Shown here: piece by piece, positions 14,373 through 22,034 of the stretch
How positions within the stretch are numbered: position 1 is the stretch's first letter
Layout of the letters: the number at the start of each line of letters is the position of its first letter
From: Bacteroidota bacterium
Lineage (GTDB): Bacteria; Bacteroidota; Bacteroidia; Chitinophagales; Chitinophagaceae
Assembly (NCBI GenBank): GCA_947461015.1
Contig: CANHIR010000008.1
Span: 1 to 23,252, forward strand
Direction: 5' to 3'
Length of the DNA stretch: 23,252 bases
Program-made: the position numbers and the translations under genes
The notes under the pieces: generated by a model
What the model was told of the DNA's origin: nothing
The model's database searches: none
The model's input: only the letters and a program-made list of their open reading frames with translations

Positions 14373-15887
14373 ATGAAGATATTTAGCCCTGCACTTTCTA
14401 GATTGGCTCGTTTAAGATACTGGCGAATTGAGCATTGGGAAAAAAATCCCAAAGATGCACAACGTGAAGTATTGCAAGACTTGATAACACATGGTCAATA
14501 CACCCAATTTGGGCGAAAATATCATTTTGCCGATACCTTTAATATTAGAAAATTTAAAGAAACAGTTCCCATTCACGAATATGAGGATCTTAAACCCTAT
14601 ATTGATAAAATATTAGCTGGCGAGGAGTCTGTTTTATGGAATACCCCTGTTGAATGGTTTGCTAAAAGCAGTGGCACCACCAATGATAAAAGTAAATTTA
14701 TTCCACTCACTGCAGAAAGTATTGAGGAAAACCACTTTCACGGGTCCAAGGATGTACTCACTATTTATTACAATGCCTTGCCCAATAGTGATTTATTAAT
14801 GGGAAAAGGATTGGTGGTTGGTGGCTCACATCAAGTACATCCGTTTAAAGATAATTTTCAATATGGCGATTTAAGCGCCGTGCTTTTACAAAACTCTCCT
14901 TTTTGGTCTTCTTTTATTAGAACGCCCGAACTTTCCATTGCGCTCATGGACGAGTGGGAAACCAAAATAGAAAGCTTAGCACAAAGTACCATTAACGAAG
15001 ACGTAAGTTCCATTAGTGGCGTGCCTACTTGGACCATGGTATTGTTAAAAAGAATTTTAGAAATTACCGGTAAGAAAAATATTAAAGAAGTTTGGCCAAA
15101 TTTTGAATTATATATCCACGGCGGTGTTTCCTTTACTCCTTATAAAAATGAATTCTTAAAGCTGATAGGGCCGGGTTGTAATTATTTAGAAATATATAAT
15201 GCTAGTGAAGGATTCTTTGCTGCACAAGATAGAATTAACGAAGAGGGCATGTTATTGTTTTTGGAACACGGTATCTTTTACGAGTTTATGCCCATTGAAG
15301 AATATGGTAAAGAAAATCCACGCACCATTGGTTTAGACAAAGTGGAATTAGGTAAAAATTATGCAATTGTAATTAGTACCAATGGTGGTTTATGGAGATA
15401 CCTCGTTGGCGATACCATTCAATTTACAACGCTTTCGCCATTTAGAATTAAAGTGTCTGGTAGATTAAAACAATTCATTAACGCATTTGGAGAAGAAGTA
15501 ATTGCAGACAATACCGATAAGGCTATAAGTGAGGCTTGTAGCGCATTTGGAGTAACGCTGGTTGACTACACCGCTGCGCCTGTTTATATGTCTGATAAAA
15601 ATTCGGGTGCGCACGAATGGCTCATTGAATTTGTAGAAGCGCCTAATGACTTAAATGCATTTACCGTTTGCTTAGATAAAAATTTACAATCTATAAATAG
15701 TGATTACGAAGCAAAAAGACACAAGGACATTGCACTTGGATTGCCGCATGTTACAGCCGTAAAAAAAGGTTGTTTTCATGAATGGCTAAAAAGTAAAGGG
15801 AAGCTAGGGGGACAACATAAGGTACCTAGGTTGTCTAATGAACGAAAACTGATTGAAGAATTAAAAAACATTCATTTAGAATTATAA
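14373..15887 (+). CDS. GH3 family acyl-adenylating enzyme
   Basis: GH3 proteins of plants adenylate acidic hormones and conjugate them to amino acids; the bacterial members, including those of Bacteroidota, lack a settled function. 504 aa. The ATP-binding motif SSGTTNDKSKFIPLT begins at residue 99. Later come YIHGGVSFTPY, YNASEGFFAAQ (the GH3 motif II equivalent) and LWRYLVGDTIQFT (motif III), with a C-terminal lid domain from about 365. All three adenylation motifs look intact, so it is probably an active acyl-adenylase or amide synthetase; its substrate is unknown. It is 2 bp from the next gene and 36 bp after lptB, suggesting some envelope or acyl-metabolism link. Confidence 0.88.
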   Translation: MKIFSPALSRLARLRYWRIEHWEKNPKDAQREVLQDLITHGQYTQFGRKYHFADTFNIRKFKETVPIHEYEDLKPYIDKILAGEESVLWNTPVEWFAKSSGTTNDKSKFIPLTAESIEENHFHGSKDVLTIYYNALPNSDLLMGKGLVVGGSHQVHPFKDNFQYGDLSAVLLQNSPFWSSFIRTPELSIALMDEWETKIESLAQSTINEDVSSISGVPTWTMVLLKRILEITGKKNIKEVWPNFELYIHGGVSFTPYKNEFLKLIGPGCNYLEIYNASEGFFAAQDRINEEGMLLFLEHGIFYEFMPIEEYGKENPRTIGLDKVELGKNYAIVISTNGGLWRYLVGDTIQFTTLSPFRIKVSGRLKQFINAFGEEVIADNTDKAISEACSAFGVTLVDYTAAPVYMSDKNSGAHEWLIEFVEAPNDLNAFTVCLDKNLQSINSDYEAKRHKDIALGLPHVTAVKKGCFHEWLKSKGKLGGQHKVPRLSNERKLIEELKNIHLEL

Positions 15888-15889
15888 AA

Positions 15890-16096
15890 ATGATAGAAAC
15901 TTTAGGATGGATTGCAACAGCAGTGGTAGTAGGATCTTTCGCAATACAAGATGTTAAAAAATTACGTATGGCAAACTGTGCAGGTAGCGTACTATGGATT
16001 GCTTATGGTTTTTTAAAACAGGATAATCCTGTTATCTTTGTGAATATTAGTATTATATTAATGCATACCTATTGGTTTATAAAAAATAGAAAATAA
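15890..16096 (+). CDS. Small three-helix membrane protein (PQ-loop/YgjV-like)
   Basis: 68-aa protein made almost wholly of three hydrophobic segments (about residues 3-22, 27-43 and 47-64) joined by short charged loops (KKLR, KQDN), ending NRK. Size and pattern recall single-bundle SemiSWEET/PQ-loop or CBU_0592/YgjV-like proteins, but I see no diagnostic motif that settles the family. ATG 15890 comes 2 bp after the GH3 stop, and its stop overlaps the fabG start in TAATG. Translation is thus coupled on both sides, strong evidence that it is a real gene. Function unknown; a small transporter or an accessory protein for GH3 or the reductase is possible. Confidence 0.75.
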   Translation: MIETLGWIATAVVVGSFAIQDVKKLRMANCAGSVLWIAYGFLKQDNPVIFVNISIILMHTYWFIKNRK

Positions 16097-16851
16097 TGAA
16101 ATTATTAGACGGAAAAGTAGCCATTGTAACAGGTGCCGCAAGAGGAATTGGCGCAGCCATTGCTTTGAAATTAGCAGAACAAGGAGCACATGTAGCGATT
16201 ACTTATGTAAGTGATGGCAGTGTCGAAAAAGCAAATAATTTAGTAACAGCGATAGAAAAATTGGGTGTAAAAGCCAAGGCTTATAAAGCCAATGCTGGAG
16301 ATTTTTCAGCTTGTGAAAGCTTCGTAAACGATGTGGTAGGCACTTTTGGCACAGTGGATATTTGCGTAAACAACGCAGGAATATCCAAAGACAATTTGTT
16401 ATTACGCATGACGCCCGAACAATGGGATGAGGTAATGGAAACCAATTTGAAAAGTGTTTTCAATATGACCAAGCAAGTGATACGTCCTATGATGAAAGCA
16501 AGAAGCGGTAGTATTATTAATATGAGTTCCATAATTGGTATTCGTGGAAACGCAGGTCAGAGTAGCTATGCAGCAAGTAAGGCGGGTATCATTGGTTTTA
16601 CAAAATCCATTGCTGCAGAAATTGGTAGCAGAAATATTCGTTGCAATGCCATTGCACCTGGATTTATTGAAACCGATATGACACATTATTTAAATGAGGG
16701 TGAGGCGGGTAAAGCTTTTTTGGATAAAATTCCATTGGGACGTTTTGGGAAAGCAGATGAAATTGCAAATGCCACACTATTCTTAGCAAGTGATTTAAGT
16801 AGCTATATTACAGGACAAGTAATAAGCGCTTGCGGTGGTTTAAATATTTAA
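16096..16851 (+). CDS. fabG: FabG-type 3-oxoacyl-ACP reductase (classical SDR)
   Basis: NADPH-dependent reductase of the classical SDR family, probably reducing 3-oxoacyl-ACP in fatty-acid elongation. 251 aa. Cofactor motif TGAARGIG (12-19), NNAG (92-95), and the catalytic set N117, S145, Y158 and K162 (YAASK) are all present. The C-terminal ITGQVISACGGLNI replaces the more usual VDGG ending. Because it sits third after GH3 and a small membrane protein, and not with acpP, fabF or fabD, it may instead reduce another acyl or acetoacetyl substrate. It starts at ATG 16096, overlapping the previous stop by one base, and ends before a bidirectional terminator. Confidence 0.88.
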   Translation: MKLLDGKVAIVTGAARGIGAAIALKLAEQGAHVAITYVSDGSVEKANNLVTAIEKLGVKAKAYKANAGDFSACESFVNDVVGTFGTVDICVNNAGISKDNLLLRMTPEQWDEVMETNLKSVFNMTKQVIRPMMKARSGSIINMSSIIGIRGNAGQSSYAASKAGIIGFTKSIAAEIGSRNIRCNAIAPGFIETDMTHYLNEGEAGKAFLDKIPLGRFGKADEIANATLFLASDLSSYITGQVISACGGLNI

Positions 16852-16885
16852 ATATACTAACTGTACATTTTACAAACCCATCTAT

Positions 16886-16918
16886 AAAAAAAGGATCAAC
16901 AATTGTTGATCCTTTTTT
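16886..16918. terminator. Bidirectional terminator between fabG and adk
   Basis: GGATCAACAATTGTTGATCC (16893-16912) is a perfect palindrome (8-bp stem, AATT loop) flanked by seven A on the left and six T on the right. It is the expected shape for ending both converging transcripts. Confidence 0.92.
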
Positions 16919-16947
16919 CTTTTAGTATGTTTAAGAATGGAAGCAAT

Positions 16948-17523
16948 TTAAATTCTAGCGTCAATGGCTGTTTTCAAATCGGCATAAATACTTTCTACTG
17001 TACCTTCTCCTTTCACTGAAATTACTTTATTGAATTGTGCATAATAGGTAGCAACCGCCGTAGTTTTATCATGGTATTCTTGAATTCTTGCTCTAATAAT
17101 GGCTTCATTGGTGTCATCACTTCTGCCCGAAGTTGCGCCCCTTCCTAATAATCTTTTTACCAACTCTGCCTCGCCAACTTCTAAAGCAAGTACCACATTT
17201 ATTTCGGTGCCCTTTTCTTGTAACAACGCATCAAGTGCTATACACTGTGCTGTTGTGCGCGGAAATCCATCAAATAAAAAACCTTTGGCTGCTGGATGTG
17301 CATTCATGAAATTATCCACCATACCAATTACTACTTCATCTGGCACCAACTGTCCGGCATCCATAAATGTTTTTGCTTTCAATCCCAATGGGGTTTGATG
17401 GCTGATTTCGGATCTCAATAAATTACCCGTTGATAGGTGTTGCAAACCATTGGCAGCGATAATATTTTCACTTTGTGTTCCTTTGCCGCTTCCTGGAGGG
17501 CCAAATAAGATTAAATTAAACAT
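16948..17523 (-). CDS. adk: Adenylate kinase
   Basis: Interconverts ATP + AMP and 2 ADP in the cytoplasm. 191 aa, the short form with a reduced LID domain and no zinc-binding cysteines. The P-loop GPPGSGKGT is at residues 8-16; the AMP-binding segments STGNLLRSEI (about 31-40) and the signature GFLFDGFPRTTAQ (about 81-93) follow; RLLGRG and the short LID with GRSDDT come near 124-138. All key arginines in these motifs are visible. Start ATG 17523. Monocistronic by context: its own promoter lies in the divergent region with msrB, and a bidirectional terminator is downstream. Confidence 0.97.
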   Translation of the reverse strand: MFNLILFGPPGSGKGTQSENIIAANGLQHLSTGNLLRSEISHQTPLGLKAKTFMDAGQLVPDEVVIGMVDNFMNAHPAAKGFLFDGFPRTTAQCIALDALLQEKGTEINVVLALEVGEAELVKRLLGRGATSGRSDDTNEAIIRARIQEYHDKTTAVATYYAQFNKVISVKGEGTVESIYADLKTAIDARI

Positions 17524-17539
17524 AGGGAGGAGTTGGATT

Positions 17540-17547
17540 CAAAGATA
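17540..17547 (-). promoter_or_regulatory. Putative adk promoter, -7 element
   Basis: The minus strand reads TATCTTTG, a full TAnnTTTG match, 16 bp before the ATG at 17523. No clear -33 element at the usual distance. Confidence 0.5.
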
Positions 17548-17616
17548 CTGAACTCGCTTAAATTTATATAGAAACTATGAAACAAAATCTGAACAATTAA
17601 TCTGAATACTTGTTAG

Positions 17617-17624
17617 TATTTTTA
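17617..17624 (+). promoter_or_regulatory. Possible msrB operon promoter, -7 element
   Basis: TATTTTTA differs from TAnnTTTG at the last base and lies 16 bp before the msrB ATG at 17641. AT-rich background makes this weak. Confidence 0.3.
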
Positions 17625-17640
17625 TACAATACCAAATTAT

Positions 17641-18156
17641 ATGTTTAAAGTACTTTGTTTAATGTCACTAATCAGTTTTTCGGCTTGTGCGCAAAGCCAA
17701 ACAAAACAAAAAAAAGATAGCCTTATGGAAAAAAATAACCCATATTATAAAACAGACAGAAAAGAATCCGTAGTGGTTACAGATGCCATTTGGAAAAGCA
17801 TTTTAAGCCCCGAAGTGTATGAAATTGCAAGACAAAAAGGAACCGAGCGTCCCTTTACGAGTGAATTTGAGAACAGCAAAGAGGTAGGTACTTTTCATTG
17901 TGCAGTCTGCGGCAATCCACTATTTAAAAGCAATGCAAAGTTTGAAAGTGGTTGTGGATGGCCTAGTTTTTTTGAACCCATTAGCAAAGATGCTATAATA
18001 TATTTACCGGACAACACACATGGAATGGTTAGAACCGAAGTAGAATGCGGAAAGTGTAAATCGCACCTTGGACATGTTTTTGAAGACGGTCCAAAACCAA
18101 CGGGTTTACGATATTGTATAAATGGGGTGGTGTTGTCGCTTGAAAAAGAAAAATAA
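17641..18156 (+). CDS. msrB: Exported peptide-methionine (R)-S-oxide reductase MsrB (lipoprotein)
   Basis: Reduces methionine-R-sulfoxide in proteins. The 171-aa frame begins with a lipoprotein-like signal (MFKVLCLMSLISFSAC, lipid-modified C16) followed by a short polar linker, so this MsrB probably works in the periplasm or at the outer membrane. The MsrB domain runs from about residue 43. Zinc ligands C87/C90 (CAVC) and C136/C139 (CGKC), the GCGWPSF segment (C105) and the catalytic cysteine C159 in RYCINGVVL are all present. An internal ATG (M29, 17725) could give a cytosolic form, but the signal peptide argues for the longer one. The MurG-like gene starts 27 bp on, so the two may share a transcript. 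Confidence 0.92.
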   Translation: MFKVLCLMSLISFSACAQSQTKQKKDSLMEKNNPYYKTDRKESVVVTDAIWKSILSPEVYEIARQKGTERPFTSEFENSKEVGTFHCAVCGNPLFKSNAKFESGCGWPSFFEPISKDAIIYLPDNTHGMVRTEVECGKCKSHLGHVFEDGPKPTGLRYCINGVVLSLEKEK

Positions 18157-18183
18157 GGGGAAGAAGCACTAATTTAGTGGCAG

Positions 18184-19284
18184 ATGAAACAAAAAGCAGT
18201 TTGTATTTCGCCACTTGATTGGGGATTGGGACATGCAACTAGGTGCATTCCATTGATTCGTGCATTTGAATCACTGAATTATAAAATTTATATCGCATCC
18301 GAAGGGAAGCATGAAATTATATTAAAAGAAGCTTGCCCCAAGGCAACTTTTTTATCATTGCGCGGATATAGAATATGGTATACCAAAAAAAGGCTCTTTT
18401 TTATTCCTGGTATAATGATACAAATGCCTAAAATTATTTGGTCCGTTTTTTTCGAATATTTTTGGTTGAAAAATGTTGCAAAAAAATATTCATTTGATTT
18501 AGTCATATCTGACAACAGATTTGGGTTTTTTCATAAAAAAATAAAAAGCGTCTTTATAACACATCAGCTGGAGTTGCAAACTCCATTTCGTTGGAGTACA
18601 CGCTTAAATCAAATAATAACCTATAAAATATTAAAAAGGTACACTGCATGTTGGGTTGCAGATATGACACCTCCTAATCACATTGCTGGTGTATTGTCCA
18701 ATCCAAAAATAGTGCCCAGCATTCCCCTTTGGTATATGAATTGTTTATCTCGTTTACAAGAGGAGCATACAAATATTTCAGAAAAGGATACAACAGAAAA
18801 TGCAATTCATTTTTTAGGCATTGTTTCTGGACCCGAGCCACAAAGAACTTTGCTTGAAAATATCTTATGGGAACAGGGAAATAAATTAGGATTTCGGTTT
18901 ACAGTGATTGCAGGACTTCCCAATCAAAAGTTATATAAAAAGATATCCCCCATAGGTGCGGTATATCATCATTTAAACGGAAAAGATTTAAAAAAGGAAA
19001 TTAGCAAGGCAACATTTATAATATGCAGAGGGGGATATACAACACTCATGGAAATGATTCCATTTAATAAAAAATTAATTTTTATTCCAACACCTGGACA
19101 AACTGAACAAGAATATTTGGGTAAATATTGGCAATCAAAAAAATGGGCCATTTGTTTTTCACAAGCCGAATTTAATTTACAAATAGCCATTGAAAAAGCA
19201 AGCAGTTTTGAATATGTAAAACCTCCATTTATTGCTTTTAGTGAAGCTGCATTAGCGAACGAATTAAAGCGACTATCTTTATAA
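18184..19284 (+). CDS. MurG-like GT-B glycosyltransferase
   Basis: GT-B fold sugar transferase (family 28-like), 366 aa. The N-terminal DWGLGHATR (residues 12-20) is the glycine-rich acceptor-side loop seen in MurG and relatives. The C-terminal nucleotide-sugar site has FIICRGGYTTLMEM (278-291) and TPGQTEQEY (303-311), matching the MurG/UGT pattern. No transmembrane helix is evident, but a hydrophobic stretch around 72-95 may contact the membrane. Donor and acceptor are unknown; it is not MurG itself, as no mur genes adjoin it. The start lies four bases after a small inverted repeat (CACTA-ATT-TAGTG, 18167-18179). The mnmH start is one base after its stop, implying co-translation. Confidence 0.8.
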   Translation: MKQKAVCISPLDWGLGHATRCIPLIRAFESLNYKIYIASEGKHEIILKEACPKATFLSLRGYRIWYTKKRLFFIPGIMIQMPKIIWSVFFEYFWLKNVAKKYSFDLVISDNRFGFFHKKIKSVFITHQLELQTPFRWSTRLNQIITYKILKRYTACWVADMTPPNHIAGVLSNPKIVPSIPLWYMNCLSRLQEEHTNISEKDTTENAIHFLGIVSGPEPQRTLLENILWEQGNKLGFRFTVIAGLPNQKLYKKISPIGAVYHHLNGKDLKKEISKATFIICRGGYTTLMEMIPFNKKLIFIPTPGQTEQEYLGKYWQSKKWAICFSQAEFNLQIAIEKASSFEYVKPPFIAFSEAALANELKRLSL

Positions 19285-19285
19285 C

Positions 19286-20353
19286 ATGGCCATTCAAAAA
19301 AATACCATTTTAGAATTTATAAATAGTCCTGTCAACTATTTATTGTTTGACGTAAGGAGTCCGGCAGAGTTTGAACACGCTCATATTCCAGGTGCACATT
19401 CACTTCCTTTGTTTGACAATGAACAAAGGGCCATTGTGGGAACCACCTACAAAAAACAAAGTAGAGAGGATGCCATAAAAGTAGCCCTCCCTTTTTTTGG
19501 AGAAAAGATGAAACAAATGATTGAGGTGGTGGAAAAATTGAGTTCTGAATTTGAAAAACAAAACAATCAAAAACCCAATTTAATAGTACACTGCTGGAGA
19601 GGTGGTATGCGCAGTGCAGCTGTGGCATGGCTATTAGATTTATATGGATTCAAGGTGATTCAATTGCAGGGAGGATATAAGGCTTATCGCAATTGGGTCA
19701 CTGATAAATGCACGCAGCCTCTTTCCTTAAAGGTGTTGGGTGGCTATACGGGATCAGGAAAAACAGAGATACTTCAAGCGCTTGCTGAAAAAGGAAACGC
19801 AGTGATAGATTTAGAAGGATTGGCTAAACACAAGGGGTCTTCTTTTGGTGCCCTTGGACAGGGCGTTCAACCAAGTCAAGAAATGTTTGAAAATTTATTA
19901 TCCAATGCAATACTTGAACAAGAAAAAAAGGGAATGACAATTTGGGTTGAAGATGAAAGCCAAAGAATTGGTACCGTTATGATTCCAACGTCTTTTTTTA
20001 GTCAATTAAAAAACAGTACTTGTTATTTTATGCGCATTCCTTTTGAAGCGCGTCTTTCCTTTATTGTTTTACAATATGGCAACTTTAGTAAATCAGATTT
20101 AATGGATGCAACTCATAGAATTCAAAAACGACTAGGTGGTTTAGAAACAAAAAATGCAATTCAAGCAATTCAAGAAGGAGATCTACAAAATGCATTTTCT
20201 ATTTTATTAAAATACTATGACAAATGGTATAATAAATTTTTTAAACTAGAAAAAAATAATGAAAATGGAGAAGTTGTATTAAAAAATATTGAATGGATAG
20301 ATGCGCATAAAGTAGACCCATTTAGCAACGCAAAATTGTTGGTTAATTTATAA
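19286..20353 (+). CDS. mnmH: tRNA 2-selenouridine synthase MnmH (SelU/YbbB)
   Basis: Converts 2-thiouridine at the wobble base of certain tRNAs to 2-selenouridine, through an S-geranyl intermediate, using selenophosphate. 355 aa. An N-terminal rhodanese domain (about 1-140) includes LLFDVRSPAEFEHAHIPGA and the active-site loop HCWRGGMRS, with C103 the essential cysteine. The C-terminal P-loop domain starts with GGYTGSGKT (152-160), followed by DLEGLAKHKGSSFG and VEDESQRIG, all typical of MnmH. It follows the glycosyltransferase by one base. Selenophosphate synthetase (selD) is not in the window, so selenium use cannot be judged here; without it the enzyme could only geranylate. Confidence 0.95.
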   Translation: MAIQKNTILEFINSPVNYLLFDVRSPAEFEHAHIPGAHSLPLFDNEQRAIVGTTYKKQSREDAIKVALPFFGEKMKQMIEVVEKLSSEFEKQNNQKPNLIVHCWRGGMRSAAVAWLLDLYGFKVIQLQGGYKAYRNWVTDKCTQPLSLKVLGGYTGSGKTEILQALAEKGNAVIDLEGLAKHKGSSFGALGQGVQPSQEMFENLLSNAILEQEKKGMTIWVEDESQRIGTVMIPTSFFSQLKNSTCYFMRIPFEARLSFIVLQYGNFSKSDLMDATHRIQKRLGGLETKNAIQAIQEGDLQNAFSILLKYYDKWYNKFFKLEKNNENGEVVLKNIEWIDAHKVDPFSNAKLLVNL

Positions 20354-20386
20354 AAAGGATGGTTTACTTTTACTTAATTAAAATTT

Positions 20387-20950
20387 ATGCAAAAATTACT
20401 TGCTTGGTGGTATTTTACGGTAAGAGGTTGGAAAATAGCCGGTAGTTTTCCATATGATTTAAATAAGTCTGTTTTGGTAGTAGCTCCTCATACACATGCT
20501 TTTGACTTCTTTTTAGGACTTGCTATTCGTAAAAAAATGCACCTTGAATTTGCTCACTTTTTAGGGAAAAAGGAATTGTTTAAAGGGATCTTTGGCTATG
20601 TTTTAAGAAAACTTGGCGGATATCCAGTTGAAAGAGCAAAAAATCAAAATCAGGTTGAGCAGGTGGTGAAAATATTTAATGAAAAAGAGGTGTTTCACAT
20701 TGCCCTTTCACCAGAAGGAACCAGAAAAAAGGTAAGCCGCTTAAAGTCGGGATTTTATCACATTGCAAAAAACGCCAATGTTCCCATTGTAATGGTAGCC
20801 TTGGATTTTGAGCATAAAAGGGTCATATTTTCAGCCCCTTTTCATACAAGTGATAACGAAGTGGCTGATAAACAAAAAATTGTATCCTTTTTTAAGGGAA
20901 TCTTAGGATATCTGCCTGCCAATAGCATTACCGAAGACATTGAAGGCTAA
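20387..20950 (+). CDS. Small PlsC-like 1-acyl-glycerol-3-phosphate acyltransferase family protein
   Basis: Membrane-associated acyltransferase of the LPLAT/PlsC family, 187 aa, shorter than typical PlsC (about 240). The catalytic HX4D is HTHAFD (H35, D40). The substrate-binding block is SPEGTRKK (108-115), with GGYPVERA (77-84) corresponding to motif II. An N-terminal hydrophobic segment (about 1-20) may be a membrane anchor. Acceptor and acyl donor cannot be told; in Bacteroidota such short forms may acylate lysophospholipids or ornithine-type lipids. It lies 33 bp after mnmH with a possible weak promoter word TACTTTTA at 20365-20372, so it could be the operon's last gene or independent. Confidence 0.82.
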   Translation: MQKLLAWWYFTVRGWKIAGSFPYDLNKSVLVVAPHTHAFDFFLGLAIRKKMHLEFAHFLGKKELFKGIFGYVLRKLGGYPVERAKNQNQVEQVVKIFNEKEVFHIALSPEGTRKKVSRLKSGFYHIAKNANVPIVMVALDFEHKRVIFSAPFHTSDNEVADKQKIVSFFKGILGYLPANSITEDIEG

Positions 20951-20971
20951 TATTAATTTTTCTACTTTTAT

Positions 20972-21002
20972 TTTGTTCCTCTAGCCTATATTAGTATTTT
21001 TG
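20972..21002 (+). promoter_or_regulatory. Strong two-box promoter of the ompA-like gene
   Basis: TTTG (20972-20975), 19 bp, then TATTTTTG (20995-21002): a complete match to the Bacteroidota vegetative consensus TTTG-N19-TAnnTTTG. It is the best promoter in the window. It gives a leader of about 35-38 nt before the ATG at 21046, unlike the near-leaderless genes. Confidence 0.75.
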
Positions 21003-21045
21003 TTAAGGCCGTTGGCCATTTTATTCATTTAAATAAATAAATAGT

Positions 21046-21933
21046 ATGAAAAGTAGAATTTTTTTAGCGCTTGCAATCATTAGCATTGGTGCTTATTCTT
21101 GCGTTAGTCCTAAAAAATTACAAGAAAAGGATGATAAACTTGCTCAATTGAATGGAGCATATGCTGAATTACAAGGAAAATTACGTGATGCAGAAGATGC
21201 ATTAAATAAAAGCAAAACAGACGCAGAAAAAGCTTCTGATAAAACAAGATCTTTGCAAAGCACTGTAGATGACTTGAATAAACAAATTGATTTCTTAAAA
21301 GCAAATAACAATGTTGTTTTAGGTCAATTAAAAGACATGTCCGTAATTAGTGGTTCTCAAGCAGAAAGCATCAAAAAATCATTAGAAAATATTGGTGCAA
21401 AAGATTTATATATCCAGGGTTTACAAAGCTCAATGGCGCGTAAAGATTCTATCAACATGAACTTGGTGATGAATTTGAAAGGTGCAATAGGTGATTTAAG
21501 CGATGGAGATATTAATGTGAAAATTGACAAGGGTGTTGTTTATGTAGACATCTCTGATAAATTATTATTTAAAAGCGGAAGCTTTGAAGTAACGGCTCAA
21601 GCAAAAACAGTTTTAGGTAAAGTTGCAAAAGTATTGGCTGCTCAACCTGAAATTGAATTTATGGTTGAAGGTCACACCGATTCTAAGCAAATGCTAGGAT
21701 CTGGCGTAATTGAAGACAACTGGGATTTATCTGTAAAGCGTGCTACCACAGTAGTTCGTGTATTACAAGATACTTACCACTTAGATCCTAAGCGCATGAC
21801 AGCTGCTGGTAGATCTGAATATCTTCCTTTAACAGATAACTCAACTGCAGAAGGTAGAGCTAAAAACAGAAGAACAAGAATTGTAATCTTACCTCAATTA
21901 GATCAGTTCTTTAAGTTATTAGAGAAAAAGTAG
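21046..21933 (+). CDS. OmpA-family peptidoglycan-binding lipoprotein
   Basis: Predicted outer-membrane lipoprotein linking the outer membrane to peptidoglycan; 295 aa. The signal peptide MKSRIFLALAIISIGAYSC ends in a lipobox with modified C19. Residues about 25-90 are heptad-like and charged, a coiled coil (KLAQLNGAYAELQGKLRD and on). The C-terminal OmpA domain (about 165-290) has VEGHTDS with D212, NWDLSVKRATTVV with R232, and NRRTRIVI. D212 and R232 are the expected diaminopimelate-binding pair. No beta-barrel is present, so it is Pal-like in architecture rather than classic OmpA. The strong promoter suggests high expression. It ends before tandem terminator structures. Confidence 0.9.
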   Translation: MKSRIFLALAIISIGAYSCVSPKKLQEKDDKLAQLNGAYAELQGKLRDAEDALNKSKTDAEKASDKTRSLQSTVDDLNKQIDFLKANNNVVLGQLKDMSVISGSQAESIKKSLENIGAKDLYIQGLQSSMARKDSINMNLVMNLKGAIGDLSDGDINVKIDKGVVYVDISDKLLFKSGSFEVTAQAKTVLGKVAKVLAAQPEIEFMVEGHTDSKQMLGSGVIEDNWDLSVKRATTVVRVLQDTYHLDPKRMTAAGRSEYLPLTDNSTAEGRAKNRRTRIVILPQLDQFFKLLEKK

Positions 21934-21947
21934 TTGTTAAATTTATC

Positions 21948-21997
21948 GGCCCCTTCATAAATGTAGGGCCTCAAATTATAACCTCTTTTTATTTTTT
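21948..21997 (+). terminator. Weak intrinsic terminator after ompA-like gene
   Basis: GGCCC (21948-21952) and GGGCC (21966-21970) form a 5-bp stem with a 13-base loop, and a T-rich run (CTCTTTTTATTTTTT, 21983-21997) follows 12 bases on. The stem is short and the T-run distant, so this is tentative. Confidence 0.4.
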
Positions 21998-22034
21998 CAG
22001 GGCACCCCATAAACGGGTGCCCTGATTTATTTTA
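21998..22034 (+). terminator. Intrinsic terminator after ompA-like gene
   Basis: CAGGGCACCC (21998-22007) and GGGTGCCCTG (22015-22024) form a perfect 10-bp stem around CATAAAC, followed by ATTTATTTTA. The stem is strong and the tail fairly T-rich. Its right half is duplicated 59 bp downstream. Confidence 0.8.

Noticed and set aside
16893..16912. 20-bp perfect palindrome as a possible operator
   Set aside because: Its A and T flanks and position between two converging genes fit a bidirectional terminator.
17524..17531. GGGAGGAG next to the adk start, resembling a Shine-Dalgarno site
   Set aside because: The purine run is on the plus strand while adk is on the minus strand; the adk leader itself reads CTCCTCCC, which cannot act as a ribosome-binding site.
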